Below, piece after piece: positions 1 through 11,745 of a stretch of 64,000 nt of DNA. Below the pieces are notes generated by a model that worked only from the letters and a program-made list of their open reading frames with translations, was not told the origin of the DNA and did no database searches. Numbering within the stretch: position 1 is the stretch's first letter; each line of letters starts with the position of its first letter. Origin of the DNA: Colius striatus (Eukaryota > Chordata > Aves > Coliiformes > Coliidae). The stretch covers positions 2,082,001 to 2,146,000 of the forward strand of contig NC_084774.1 in NCBI RefSeq assembly GCF_028858725.1. Reading direction: 5' to 3'. A program made the translations under genes and the position numbers.

Positions 1-2340
1 TAAGCACTTATGGAGAAGAGGAGCATCTGCAGCCGTGCTAGGCCAGCGAGGGAGGCAGAGGGGAGGGCAGAGCTGCTGCAGAGCGGGAGCTGCTGGTGGA
101 AGCAGACCCATGGTGTGGGACAGCACAGGGAGGGTGAGCAGGGGCCTCCTCAGGACAGGGGCGTCCTTGGTGGGACACACAGTGTCAGCCCAGCCCAGCC
201 ATTGGTCTGCTCCAGTGCAACTGCCTCCATGTCATTGCTGCAGGGAGCCACGGCTCAGGCACCAGGAAACAACTCACGCTACGGTCCAGCTGCTCCGGGA
301 GGGATACCGGTAAATTTAGTGCTGCAAAGCTCTGGGTAATGTTCTGTGAGAAATGAGCCTGTACCAGGAAGATGGAAATGAGTAAGGCAGCTCCAGCCCT
401 CCTGCCATTGCTCAGGGGCTCCTCGCTGCTGCACTGCCCACAGCCAACGGGCCCTTCTGCCCCTGCTGAGCAGCGACTGCAGAGCAGCTGCAGCTCCTCC
501 TGCAGACCAGGGCAGGGCAGAGGCACCAGGGCTGTGCAGCGGGGAGGGTGCTGTGTCCCTCAGCACCTCCCACCCACAGGACAGCCCAGAGGTGCCAGAG
601 TTTGCAGGGCTTTGCTCCTGTGTCTTGCTGCTCTCCTCTGCTGCCAGCCTGGCTGAAGAGCTCCAGGGGAGGTGCTGCACGCAGGAAAGGACAAAATGCT
701 GTTTTGTGAAGAGTGCAGTGAGTCAGTCGGCTAATTCAAGGCAAGAATCTCCTCCAGAAGAGAAGGAGAAGGAGGAAGCTGCTTATTCAGGCCAGGGAGG
801 CTGTATGCAGCGACTGCAGAGCTGCACAAATGTCTCTATGCTCAGCCTCCTGCTGCATTTTGTTCTTCTGAGCTGCAGGCTGTGGCGAGTCCTGGGCTTG
901 ACCCACAGAGAGCAGCCACGGCTCCACTCAGCCAGGGCTCAGACTGCAGGTTCAGAACATCTGACTGTAATACCAAATTTCATTCCCACATCAGTGTACG
1001 CTCAACTTCTGCCCCTCCAGCAGTGCTGGGGGGTGGTGGGGTCCCAGGTCAGCCCCTCATGCCCTGCTGCCCATCCAGCCGAGCTGCTGGCGACCGCCAG
1101 CGCGTGTGGGAGCCGGGAACGCTGAGCTGGCCCTTCCTGAGGCTTTCCACGCAGCAGAGCGGATGGACACTGCGTATCTGCATATCACCACTGAGATCAT
1201 TTTCTAGATGCTTGTTGCTTGGCAGCCAAAGGCTTAGAAATGTCAATTTCTAATTAAAACCATGCACCCAAAATCTCCACACCCTCCCCAAAAGCCAGTA
1301 TTTTTATGCACTGCTCTCAGCTGCAGCAGCTCTCAGCAACGCGGCTGCCCCGGAGGAAGCCACGTTCCTGCTGGGAGGATGCAGCTGGGACCTGCACCAG
1401 CCAAGCAGAAGGGCCTCCCATTCAAAAATTAGTTGCAACCTGGTGAGAAGGGAGAGTGAGGATGTGACCCAGAAATGGGAAGGAGGAAGGCTTCACTGGG
1501 GCCTCAGCAGGCACGGCAAAGCCACGTGCCAGCCAGAGACGGCGGCAGCCCTTCCCACCGAGACAGCGATGCCGGGGCTGCACCAGCAGCCTGAGCAGGG
1601 CCTGCCCTGCAGCAGCCCCTGCCCCAGCCCTCGGGACAATCCTGCACTGGTGCTTGCTGAAAACACAGCTTCCTCATAGGAACTGGTGCAATGGGTCTGA
1701 GGGCAAGCTGGTACGTCCTGGCAGCAGCGTGACTCTCACCCAGCCTGGCTCCCGGCTCTGCTCAGGCAGGGACACTGCAAACCCAGACCCCGTGGCAGCA
1801 GTGCCCTGGCACAAGCAGGAGGTGACCCCACAGAGAAATCTGAGCATAAAAGAAATAGCCAGCCTCACAGAAAAGTACAACACACTAGATCACAGAGGTT
1901 TAAATGCCTGTCATTGGATTACAGCTGGGAGAGGTTAAATATACTAATTGTGGGCAGCTGTATTTGCTTTCTGGTGTATAAACCTGTAGAGTTTGTATTT
2001 CTAAGCTCTTGCTGCATGAGAATAACACCAAGGGCACGGGGAGGGCAGAAACACCTGCAGCTGTGGGAAGGGGCAGAGGAGCCTGGGGGTGCTGCTGCCA
2101 GGGGCAGCGGCCCCAGAGCCCACCCGGGCACATCCCCGCCCTGAGAAACGGGCGACTTTCCAGACACAGCTTCCAGAACCTCTTTTTAGCATTTTCTCAC
2201 AGCATAATTCCAAGTTTCTGCTTCTGACGTTCAGCTGCAACATCTGAGCTAGGGAAATGAATGAATATTTTTACAACATGACTGAATTCACACCAAAATG
2301 TTTAGAAATGATGGAACTGTCACCCGTGGAGCAGCGAGGG
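1..2340. other. Single-copy region, no gene recognised
   Basis: No open frame here resembles a known protein, and no transposon, RNA gene or tandem array is seen. About 1840-2020 is AT-richer than its surroundings and could be a non-coding element. By gene order this lies on the DLGAP4 side of AAR2, so it may be intergenic or in a 5' intron of DLGAP4, but nothing in the sequence proves that. Confidence 0.5.
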
Positions 2341-5300
2341 GTGGGCTGGTGCCTGCAGGCACACTGGTGGCTGTGGGGCTGTTTGAGGGGTGGGCTGGTG
2401 TCTGCAGGCACACTGGTGGCTGTGGAGCTGTTTGAGGGGTGGGCTGATGTCTGCAGGCACACTGGTGGCTGTGGGGCTGTTTGAGGGGTGGGCTGGTGCC
2501 TGCAGGCACACTGCTGGCTGTGGGGCTGTTTGAGGGGTGGGCTGGTGCGTGCAGGCACACTGGTGGCTGTGGGGCTGTTTGAGGGGTGGGCTGGTGCCTG
2601 CAGGCACACTGCTGGCTGTGGGGCTGTTTGAGGGGTGGGCTGGTGCATGCAGGCACACTGCTGGCTGTGGGGCTGTTTGAGGGGTGGGCTGGTGCCTGCA
2701 GGCACACTGCTGAATGTGGGGCTGTTTGAGGGGTGGGCTGGTGCCTGCAGGCACACTGGTGGCTGTGGGGCTGTTTGAGGGGTGGGCTGGTGCCTGCAGG
2801 CACACTGGTGGCTGTGGGGCTGTTTGAGGGGTGGGCTGGTGCCTGCAGGCACACTGGTGGCTGTGGGGCTGTTTGAGGGTTGGGCTGGTGCCTGCAGGCA
2901 CACTGGTGGCTGTGGGGCTGTTTGAGGGGTGGGCTGGTGCCTGCAGGCACACTGGTGGCTGTGGGGCTGTTTGAGGGGTGGGTTGGTGCCTGCAGGCACA
3001 CTGGTGGCTGTGGGGCTGTTTGAGGGGTGGGCTGGTGCCTGCAGGCACACTGCTGGCTGTGGGGCTGTTTGAGGGGTGGGCTGGTGCCTGCAGGCACACT
3101 GCTGGCTGTGGGGCTGTTTGAGGGGTGGGTTGGTGCCTGCAGGCACACTGCTGGCTGTGGGGCTGTTTGAGGGGTGGGCTGGTGCCTGCAGGCACACTGC
3201 TGGCTGTGGGGCTGTTTGAGGGGTGGGCTGGTGCCTGCAGGCACACTGCTGAATGTGGGGCTGTTTGAGGGGTGGGCTGGTGCCTGCAGGCACACTGCTG
3301 AATGTGGGGCTGTTTGAGGGGTGGGCTGGTGCCTGCAGGCACACTGCTGAATGTGGGGCTGTTTGAGGGGTGGGCTGGTGCCTGCAGGCACACTGCTGAA
3401 TGTGGGGCTGTTTGAGGGGTGGGCTGGTGCCTGCAGGCACACTGCTGGCTGTGGAGCTGTTTGAGGGGTGGGCTGGTGCCTGTGGGGCTGTTTGAGGGGT
3501 GGGCTGGTGCCTGCAGGCACACTGCTGGCTGTGGGGCTGTTTGAGGGGTGGGCTGATGTCTGCAGGCACACTGGTGGCTGTGGGGTTGTTTGAGGGGTGG
3601 GCTGGTGCCTGCAGGCACACTGCTGGCTGTGGAGCTGTTTGAGGGGTGGGCTGGTGCCTGTGGGGCTGTTTGAGGGGTGGGCTGGTGTCTGCAGGCACAC
3701 TGCTGGCTGTGGGGTTGTTTGAGGGGTGGGCTGGTGCCTGCAGGCACACTGCTGAATGTGGGGCTGTTTGAGGGGTGGGCTGGTGCCTGCAGGCACACTG
3801 GTGGCTGTGGGGCTGTTTGAGGGGTGGGCTGGTGCCTGCAGGCACACTGGTGGCTGTGGGGCTGTTTGAGGGGTGGGCTGGTGCCTGCAGGCACACTGGT
3901 GGCTGTGGGGCTGTTTGAGGGGTGGGCTGGTGCCTGCAGGCACACTGGTGGCTGTGGGGCTGTTTGAGGGTTGGGCTGGTGCCTGCAGGCACACTGGTGG
4001 CTGTGGGGCTGTTTGAGGGGTGGGCTGGTGCCTGCAGGCACACTGGTGGCTGTGGGGCTGTTTGAGGGGTGGGTTGGTGCCTGCAGGCACACTGGTGGCT
4101 GTGGGGCTGTTTGAGGGGTGGGCTGGTGCCTGCAGGCACACTGCTGAATGTGGGGCTGTTTGAGGGGTGGGCTGGTGCCTGCAGGCACACTGCTGGCTGT
4201 GGGGCTGTTTGAGGGGTGGGCTGGTGCCTGCAGGCACACTGCTGGCTGTGGGGCTGTTTGAGGGGTGGGCTGGTGCCTGCAGGCACACTGCTGGCTGTGG
4301 GGCTGTTTGAGGGGTGGGTTGGTGCCTGCAGGCACACTGCTGGCTGTGGGGCTGTTTGAGGGGTGGGCTGGTGCCTGCAGGCACACTGCTGGCTGTGGGG
4401 CTGTTTGAGGGGTGGGCTGGTGCCTGCAGGCACACTGCTGAATGTGGGGCTGTTTGAGGGGTGGGCTGGTGTCTGCAGGCACACTGCTGAATGTGGGGCT
4501 GTTTGAGGGGTGGGCTGGTGCCTGCAGGCACACTGCTGAATGTGGGGCTGTTTGAGGGGTGGGCTGGTGCCTGCAGGCACACTGCTGAATGTGGGGCTGT
4601 TTGAGGGGTGGGCTGGTGCCTGCAGGCACACTGCTGGCTGTGGGGCTGTTTGAGGGGTGGGCTGGTGCCTGCAGGCACACTGCTGGCTGTGGGGCTGTTT
4701 GAGGGGTGGGCTGATGTCTGCAGGCACACTGGTGGCTGTGGGGTTGTTTGAGGGGTGGGCTGGTGCCTGCAGGCACACTGCTGGCTGTGGAGCTGTTTGA
4801 GGGGTGGGCTGGTGCCTGTGGGGCTGTTTGAGGGGTGGGCTGGTGCCTGCAGGCACACTGCTGGCTGTGGAGCTGTTTGAGGGGTGGGCTGATGTCTGCA
4901 GGCACACTGGTGGCTGTGGAGCTGTTTGAGGGGTGGGCTGGTGCCTGCAGGCACACTGGTGGCTGTGGAGCTGTTTGAGGGGTGGGTTGGTGCCTGCAGG
5001 CACACTGGTGGCTGTGGGGCTGTTTGAGGGGTGGGCTGGTGCATGCAGGCACACTGGTGGCTGTGGGGCTGTTTGAGGGGTGGGCTGGTGCCTGCAGGCA
5101 CACTGCTGAATGTGGGGCTGTTTGAGGGGTGGGCTGGTGCCTGCAGGCACACTGGTGGCTGTGGAGCTGTTTGAGGGGTGGGCTGGTGCCTGCAGGCACA
5201 CTGGTGGCTGTGGAGCTGTTTGAGGGGTGGGCTGGTGCCTGTGGGGCTGTTTGAGGGGTGGGCTGGTGCCTGCAGGCACACTGGTGGCTGTGGGGCTGTT

Positions 5301-6640
5301 TGAGGGGTGGGCTGGTGCCTGCAGGCACACTGGTGGCTGTGGAGCTGTTTGAGGGGTGGGCTGATGTCTGCAGGCACACTGGTGGCTGTGGGGTTGTTTG
5401 AGGGGTGGGCTGGTGCCTGCAGGCACACTGCTGGCTGTGGAGCTGTTTGAGGGGTGGGCTGGTGCCTGTGGGGCTGTTTGAGGGGTGGGCTGGTGCCTGC
5501 AGGCACACTGCTGGCTGTGGGGTTGTTTGAGGGGTGGGCTGGTGCCTGCAGGCACACTGCTGAATGTGGGGCTGTTTGAGGGGTGGGCTGGTGCCTGCAG
5601 GCACACTGGTGGCTGTGGGGCTGTTTGAGGGGTGGGCTGGTGCCTGTGGGGCTGTTTGAGGGGTGGGCTGGTGTCTGCAGGCACACTGGTGGCTGTGGGG
5701 CTGTTTGAGGGGTGGGCTGGTGCCTGCAGGCACACTGGTGGCTGTGGAGCTGTTTGAGGGGTGGGCTGATGTCTGCAGGCACACTGGTGGCTGTGGAGCT
5801 GTTTGAGGGGTGGGCTGGTGCCTGCAGGCACACTGGTGGCTGTGGAGCTGTTTGAGGGGTGGGCTGATGTCTGCAGGCACACTGGTGGCTGTGGGGTTGT
5901 TTGAGGGGTGGGCTGGTGCCTGCAGGCACACTGCTGGCTGTGGGGCTGTTTGAGGGGTGGGCTGGTGCCTGCAGGCACACTGCTGGCTGTGGGGCTGTTT
6001 GAGGGGTGGGCTGGTGCCTGCAGGCACACTGGTGGCTGTGGGGCTGTTTGAGGGGTGGGCTGGTGCCTGCAGGCACACTGGTGGCTGTGGGGCTGTTTGA
6101 GGGGTGGGCTGGTGCCTGCAGGCACACTGGTGGCTGTGGGGCTGTTTGAGGGGTGGGCTGGTGCCTGCAGGCACACTGGTGGCTGTGGGGCTGTTTGAGG
6201 GGTGGGCTGGTGCCTGCAGGCACACTGGTGGCTGTGGGGCTGTTTGAGGGGTGGGCTGGTGCCTGCAGGCACACTGGTGGCTGTGGGGCTGTTTGAGGGG
6301 TGGGCTGGTGCCTGCAGGCACACTGGTGGCTGTGGGGCTGTTTGAGGGGTGGGCTGGTGCCTGCAGGCACACTGCTGGCTGTGGGGCTGTTTGAGGGGTG
6401 GGCTGGTGCCTGCAGGCACACTGCTGGCTGTGGGGCTGTTTGAGGGGTGGGCTGGTGCCTGCAGGCACACTGGTGGCTGTGGGGCTGTTTGAGGGGTGGG
6501 CTGGTGCCTGCAGGCACACTGGTGGCTGTGGGGCTGTTTGAGGGGTGGGCTGGTGCCTGCAGGCACACTGGTGGCTGTGGGGCTGTTTGAGGGGTGGGCT
6601 GGTATCTGCAGGCACACTGCTGGCTGTGGAGCTGTTTGCT
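2341..6640. repeat. 49-bp minisatellite array, about 88 units
   Basis: A 49-bp unit repeats head to tail for about 4.3 kb. Each unit carries the 12-bp perfect palindrome TGCCTGCAGGCA (containing SbfI and PstI sites), a CACACTGGTGGC or CACACTGCTGAA variant block, and the spacer CTGTTTGAGGGG. Several units (for example near 3480, 3660, 4815, 5230, 5470 and 5645) lack the same 18 bp and are 31 bp long. Because 49 is not a multiple of 3 and the minus-strand unit has no stop in any frame, all three minus frames stay open for more than 1450 codons. These frames have no non-repetitive protein sequence and are not called as genes. Confidence 0.97.
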
Positions 6641-6645
6641 GGGAA

Positions 6646-8150
6646 GCTGTCCCAAGGTGACCACTGGCCCCCAGCCCTCGCAGCCAGCCCCGAGCACACC
6701 CTGCTCTCGCCACTCTGGGGATGTTTAGCCTCAGTGCAAAGGCCTTGGACTCAGCTAATGTTTTCCATCACATTGCCTCCCTTCATGCTGCCTTCAGTTG
6801 AGTTCAGAAGACATTTGAGTGACAGGTCAGACCTAAAGCATTCTCTTTTAACTTTTCCAGCTCCCTTGTCAGAGATGCTTGTGAAAGGACTTGGATGGCT
6901 TCTTCTCCTCAGGTGGAGCACACATCCCCGAGATGGGGGACAGGGAGAGAGGCTTCTCTCATAGATACATAGGGAATGACATTTCTGTTGGTTTGCTGAG
7001 GGGTGAAGGGGTCTCACAGCACACACACTGTAAGATCACGCTGTAGCTAGCGAGGCACAAGCACTCTGGTTAACTCTCTTTCTTCCATGTAATGGTCAAA
7101 TCTGAGCAGTTAAAAACCCCTTTCCCTGGTTCAAATACACAACTGCTTTATAAATAATGTGTCAGATGTGTGTCAGCAGAAACCTGCTCTGTGGGCTCCT
7201 TGGCAAGTGGTGGCCCGAGAGGCGAGGGCCCGATGTGAGGTGGTGCCCAGGGCCCTCGCTCCAGGCTCAGCCTTCTGCAGCCTCCCCCTTTCCCAAAGTC
7301 TCCAGATCCCATCGGCTCCCACCTCCAGACACCATTCCTGGCCAAAGCAAAGATGAAAACAATGTGGGTTACCTTTGGCAGGGCAGTCCTCTGGGAAAAG
7401 GCAGCTGGGGAAGGAACCAGGTTTTGGCAGGAGAGGGAAATGCAGCTTCTGGGCAAGACTCGGGTTGGAGTTCCCTCAAGAAAAGCAGCATTTATAGGGA
7501 CTGAGAAACAGCAAACACAGCATGAGGGATCACTGAGCTGTCACAGAGCAATTAGCTTAATATCAGCATGGAGGAAAACACAAGGACGTGAGATTTGTTC
7601 CAATTGATGTCAGGTGTCCCCTGCCCAGAGGCAGCTGGAGGGGGTAGGTAGGGGCAGGGCTGGTTTGAGGGGTGGCAGATGCACTCCTGGGCTGTGGCAC
7701 ACAATTACCTAAAAAAGCCAACTTACAATCTCCACAAAAGCCTATAAAAGCTTTATAAAGGCCTAATAGAAAAAGAAATAGCTGTGCTTTGTTTTTAAAA
7801 TCACTTACAGCTCGGATCATTATTAGCTTTAATGATCTCCCTGCAGCGTGGAGACAGCACACTTTGGTGGGGGTTTGTTTCATTTCCCAGCCCCCGAAAG
7901 CACAGGAGGCACATTTTAGAGATGAAATACAAAGGCCCCTGTGAAGTGCAGGGAAAGCTGCGGTGTCTGGGGAGCTGAGGGCTTCCCTGGCCCTCCAGCT
8001 GCCGCAGGGCCTGGGCACACGCTTGCTGCTGCCCAAGTGCTGGGCACTTGGGGGGTTTCAGCTCTGTCCCCTCACACAGAGCCCACAGTGCTTGGGCAGC
8101 TCAGGGACGTGTGGCCCTGTTGGAAACTCCTACCACAATGCTGAGAAGCT
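6646..8150. other. Single-copy region with an AT-rich TAAT-containing segment
   Basis: No coding exon or transposon is recognised. Within it, 7700-7870 is AT-rich and non-repetitive, with TATAAAAGCTTTATA-like and ATTATTAGCTTTAATGAT sequence. That composition is typical of conserved vertebrate non-coding elements with homeodomain-type TAAT sites, though conservation cannot be judged from one sequence. Confidence 0.45.
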
Positions 8151-8159
8151 GGAGCATCT

Positions 8160-8463
8160 CAAAGTTGCAGCATCACTTTTTTTCTGTTGTATCCAGTGAT
8201 AGGACAAGGGGTGATGGAAAGAAGCAGGGACACAAAAAGTTCCACTTAAACACAAGGAGAAACTCCTTTGGTGCTGAGGGGAGGGAGCCCTGGCCCAGGC
8301 TGCCCAGGGAGGGTGTGGAGGTTCCTCAGGAGGTTTCCAACCCCACCTGGACACGTTCCTGTGCCCCCTGAGCGAGGGGAACCTGCTTTAGCAGGGGCTG
8401 GGGCTGGAGCAGCTCTGCAGGGCCCTGCCCACCCCCATCATTCCATGATTCTGGGATTCTGTG
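8160..8463 (+). mobile_element. CR1 LINE, 3' fragment
   Basis: The sequence has the typical 3' part of an avian CR1: GGACAAGGGGTGATGG, then GGGAGCCCTGGCCCAGGCTG, then the ACCTGGACACGTTCCTGTG block, and a tail ending in ATTCTGGGATTCTGTGA. It is 5'-truncated, as most CR1 copies are, and encodes no intact reverse transcriptase. Confidence 0.9.
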
Positions 8464-8467
8464 AAGC

Positions 8468-8872
8468 TCTTTTAGTTGTACCAAACAATGAGCAGCTGTG
8501 AGTTCAACATGGCTGATCAGGGACTGAGGTGTACAGAGAAGACAGACTGACCTTGGGAATGGACCCATCCTGGTGGGACTGCTCTGGTAAGAAAGAACAT
8601 CTTGGCTGGACAACAGAGCTGGAAATCATCCAAGGAGAAGGAATTGTCCTCAAAAGAGTCATGACCACAAAAGGAAAAGAGGAGCAGGGGGCTGACTCCT
8701 GGTTGTAGGTGGCAATGAGGCACAGGCTGAAACCTGGAAATTTCAGCTGATAAGAAACTGCCACATCTTCAAATCCACATCCATCAGGGGAAAATCCTGG
8801 CCCCAAAAATGGGCAATTCCAGAACAAAAACGGTCTGGAAAACAAAAGTGCAAGTTGTGTTTTAAAAAAGAT
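8468..8872. other. Unique sequence between two CR1 copies
   Basis: About 400 bp of A-rich sequence between two plus-strand CR1 fragments. No coding exon is recognised. It could be an older unrecognised repeat or the original host sequence. Confidence 0.4.
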
Positions 8873-9298
8873 GCTGGAGTGGAGCATCTCCCTTGTGATG
8901 AAAGGCTGAGGGAGCTGGGGCTCTGCAGCTTGGAGGAGCCTGAGGGGTGAGCTCATTCATGTCACAAATCCATCAAGGGTGGGTGTGAGGAGGCTGGAGC
9001 CAGGCTGTGCTCAGGGATGGCCAGGGACAGGACAAGGGGCAACGGGCACAAGCTGCAACAGAAGAGGTTCCAAAGAGACACAAGGAAGAATTCCTTCCCT
9101 GTTGAGGTGAGGGAGCCCTGGCAGGGGCTGCCCAGATGGGCTGTGGAGGCTCCTTCTCTGGAGACATTCCAACCCAGCTGGATGAGCTCCTGTGTGCCCT
9201 GCTCTAGGTGGTGCTGCTCTGGCAGGGGGGTTGCACTGGATGAGCTTTGCAGGTCCCTTCCAGTCCCTTCTGGGATTCTCTGATTCTCTGACTCAAAT
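8873..9298 (+). mobile_element. CR1 LINE, 3' fragment
   Basis: A longer 3' CR1 fragment. It starts with GGAGCATCTCCCTTGTGATG and runs through AGGACAAGGGGCAACGGGCA and GGGAGCCCTGGCAGGGGCTG to a CTGGGATTCTCTGATTCTCTGA tail, of which the repeated ATTCTCTG is the CR1 3' hallmark. It belongs to the same subfamily as the minus-strand copies near 36.9 and 39.1 kb, sharing the GGCTGCCCAGATGGGCTGTG block. Confidence 0.92.
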
Positions 9299-9299
9299 G

Positions 9300-9834
9300 T
9301 AAAGGGCAATATTCATAATTTTCCCAGGGATGGAGGAGATTCCCCAGAAAGACAAGACTTGTGTCTGTCTCTCTCCATTTGTGTGGCTCGGGACAAGCAG
9401 CAGGAGCAGGACTCAGGGCTGCTCGGGCTGTGCACCAGGCACACACAGGGGCAGAGGATTCCAGCTCTTCCACTGTTTTACTCACATTACTGTGTTTGTT
9501 TTACATCATTATGAGCAGCTTTTACTCAGCTCAAACGCCTTACATGCTACATCAAAGTGTTTCTTTGTGTTTTAATGAAATCCTTTGACACAATGGCGTG
9601 GTGTTAGTTCGAAACCATTAGTTAATACCCTGAAAACCTCTGGTCCTCTCATTAGTACGCTGGGTGCTTTTCTTCCCATCTTGTTCAACGTGTCAAAACA
9701 TCTCCCTCCGAAGCAACGCCGCGAGGCTGCGCTGGCTGCGCTGTGCCTGGGGCTGTGGCGGGCTCCCTGCACCCCTGTGGCAGCACAGCAGCGACAGTGA
9801 CGCAGGAAGGAAACCTGGGGGTCTCGAAATTAAC
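9300..9834. other. AT-rich non-repetitive segment, candidate non-coding element
   Basis: Between a CR1 copy and the ERV fragment. The part around 9480-9720 is AT-rich and complex, with TTTTAATGAAATCCTTTGAC and CCATTAGTTAATACC. No exon is recognised. The contrast with the GC-rich surroundings suggests a preserved regulatory element, but this is inference only. Confidence 0.4.
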
Positions 9835-11175
9835 ATGAATTTCGAGTTGTGGGGGTTTAGCCCGGTGTCCAGCAAGTCATAACATCACTCCCCTTCCCAA
9901 AGTGCACAGGAGAGAGAGAGAAATATGACAAATGGCTTGTGAGCTAAGGATGGAGAGATCACTCAGCAATGAGTGTCATGGGCAGAACAGACTCAACTTG
10001 GGGAGAAAAAGGTTTGATTTAGTAAAGAAACAATAAGAGCAGGGAGATGAGAAAGAAAACCATCTTAAAAACACCTCCCCCCACCCCTCCCTCTGCCCAG
10101 GACTCTCCTTCCTTCCCCCCAGCAGCGCAGGGGATGGGGATGGGGGTTGGGGTCAGTTCATCACAGATGGACTTTGCTGCTGCTGCTCAGGGAGAGGCCT
10201 CCTCACACTTCCCTCTGCTGCACTGTGGGGTCCCTCCCACGGGAGACAGTCCCTCACCAACTGCTCCAGCGTGGCTCCTTCCCACGGGCTGCAGCTCCTC
10301 ACCAACTGCTCCAGCCTGGGGCCTGCCATGGGGCAGCTCCTCACCGACTGCTCCAGCCTGGGGCCTGCCATGGGGCAGCTCCTCACCGACTGCTCCAGCC
10401 TGGGGCCTGCCATGGGGCAGCTCCTCACCAACTGCTCCAGCCTGGGGCCTGCCATGGGGCAGCTCCTCACCCACTGCTCCAGCCTGGGCCCTGCCATGGG
10501 GCAGCTCCTCACCCACTGCTCCAGCCTGGGGCCTGCCATGGGGCAGCTCCTCACACCCTGCCCCAGCGTGGGTCACCCACAGGAGAACAGTCCCTCAGGG
10601 ACAGGCTGCTCCAGCCCGGGGCCCTCACAGGGTCACAAGCCCTGACAGCAAAGCTGCTCTGGCCTGGGCTCCTCTCTCCCCACGGGCTCCCAGGTGCTGC
10701 CAGGAGCTGGCTCCAGGATGAGCTTCCCACGCAGTCACAGCCTCCCTCAGGCACCCACCCGCTGCGGCCTGGGCTCCTGCACGGGCTGCCCGTGGGTCTG
10801 TGCTTCCCTCTGCTCCATGGGCTGCAGGGGCACAGCTGCCTCACCATGGGCCTCACCACAGGGCACAGGGCAGCCTTTTTAGTGCCTAAGCACCCTCCTT
10901 CCCACTGGCCTTGGTGTCTGCACAGATGTTTTCCCATTCTCCCTCCCTGTTGCTGCTGCGGTTCAGCAACTGCCCAACAGCTTCTTCTCCCTCTCAAACA
11001 TGTTAATCACAGAGCTGTTACCTCCAGCACTCACTGGCCAGGCCTGGGTCAGGTGCAGGGTCCAGCTTAGAACTGACTGGCCCCAACCCTGTGAGCTACA
11101 GGGGAAGCTTCTGCCAGCTCTTTGTTTAAAGAAGCCACCCCTGTAGCCACCTCTGCTACTAAAACTGGCCCAGGC
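9835..11175. mobile_element. Avian endogenous retrovirus-derived fragment
   Basis: The segment contains blocks I recognise from a common avian ERV family: GAAAAAGGTTTGATTTAGTA, GGTCAGTTCATCACAGATG, repeated CTGCTCCAGCGTGG and CCCACGGG blocks, and CAAACATGTTAATCACAGAG with GCCCAGGCAAAGCAC near the end. No gag, pol or env frame is intact, so it is a degenerate relic. The family assignment is from memory; ERVL is likelier than ERVK, and its own transcription direction is not settled. A 42-bp segment has been amplified inside it. Confidence 0.65.
10281..10560. repeat. 42-bp minisatellite inside the ERV fragment, about 6.5 units
   Basis: The block GGGGCAGCTCCTCACC followed by CTGCTCCAGCCTGGGGCC repeats every 42 bp. 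The unit derives from the ERV sequence itself, because single diverged copies of the same block flank the array on both sides. At 42 bp it keeps frame, giving periodic 14-residue open frames on both strands that are not considered genes. Confidence 0.93.
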
Positions 11176-11435
11176 AAAGCACTACATGAGTGAAAGTGTC
11201 ATTCCCCAAGTTCAGCTTTGAAAAGTGGGAGCAACATGAGGCCTGGGATGCTGCCTGTCCCACATCCACCTCTGTGCTGCCATTTAGGGCATTTAGAGGA
11301 GCGATGGTACCAGAGGCTGAGCCCTCATGCTCTCTGCGGGACCCTCAGAGTGATGGTGGGGTGGCCTGGGGGCCCTCAGCCCCGGCCTGTGCCCTGCACT
11401 GCTGTCCCAGCCTCAGCTGGGCTCTGACAGTGACA

Positions 11436-11745
11436 AGGGAGCTGGGGAAGAACTTTGCACAAGGGCCTGGAGTGACAGGACAAGGGGTGATGGCTCCAAA
11501 CCGAAGGAGGGGAGATTAGACATCAGGAAGAAGCTCTTCCCTGTGAGTGGTGAGGCCCTGGCACAGGCTGCCCAGAGAGGCCGTGGCTGCCCCATCCCTG
11601 GGAGTGTTCCAGGCCAGGTTGGACGGGGCTGGGAGCAGCCTGGGCTGGTGGGAGGTGACCCTGCCCATGGCAGGGGCTGACATGAGATGAGCTTTAAGGG
11701 CCCTTCCAAGCCAAACCCTTGGCTGAGTCGGTCTGTGATTCTGTG
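11436..11745 (+). mobile_element. CR1 LINE, 3' fragment (diverged subfamily)
   Basis: It carries AGTGACAGGACAAGGGGTGA, ATTAGACATCAGGAAGAAGC, GCACAGGCTGCCCAGAGAGG and a CTGTGATTCTGTG tail. The GGAGATTAGACATCAGGAAG block marks a different CR1 subfamily from the other copies in the window. Confidence 0.88.

Noticed and set aside
2271-6713. Overlapping minus-strand open frames of 1459-1480 codons
   Set aside because: Entirely made of the 49-bp unit read in rotating frames. Three mutually overlapping frames of equal length cannot all be genes, and no unique domain, signal peptide or splice context accompanies them.
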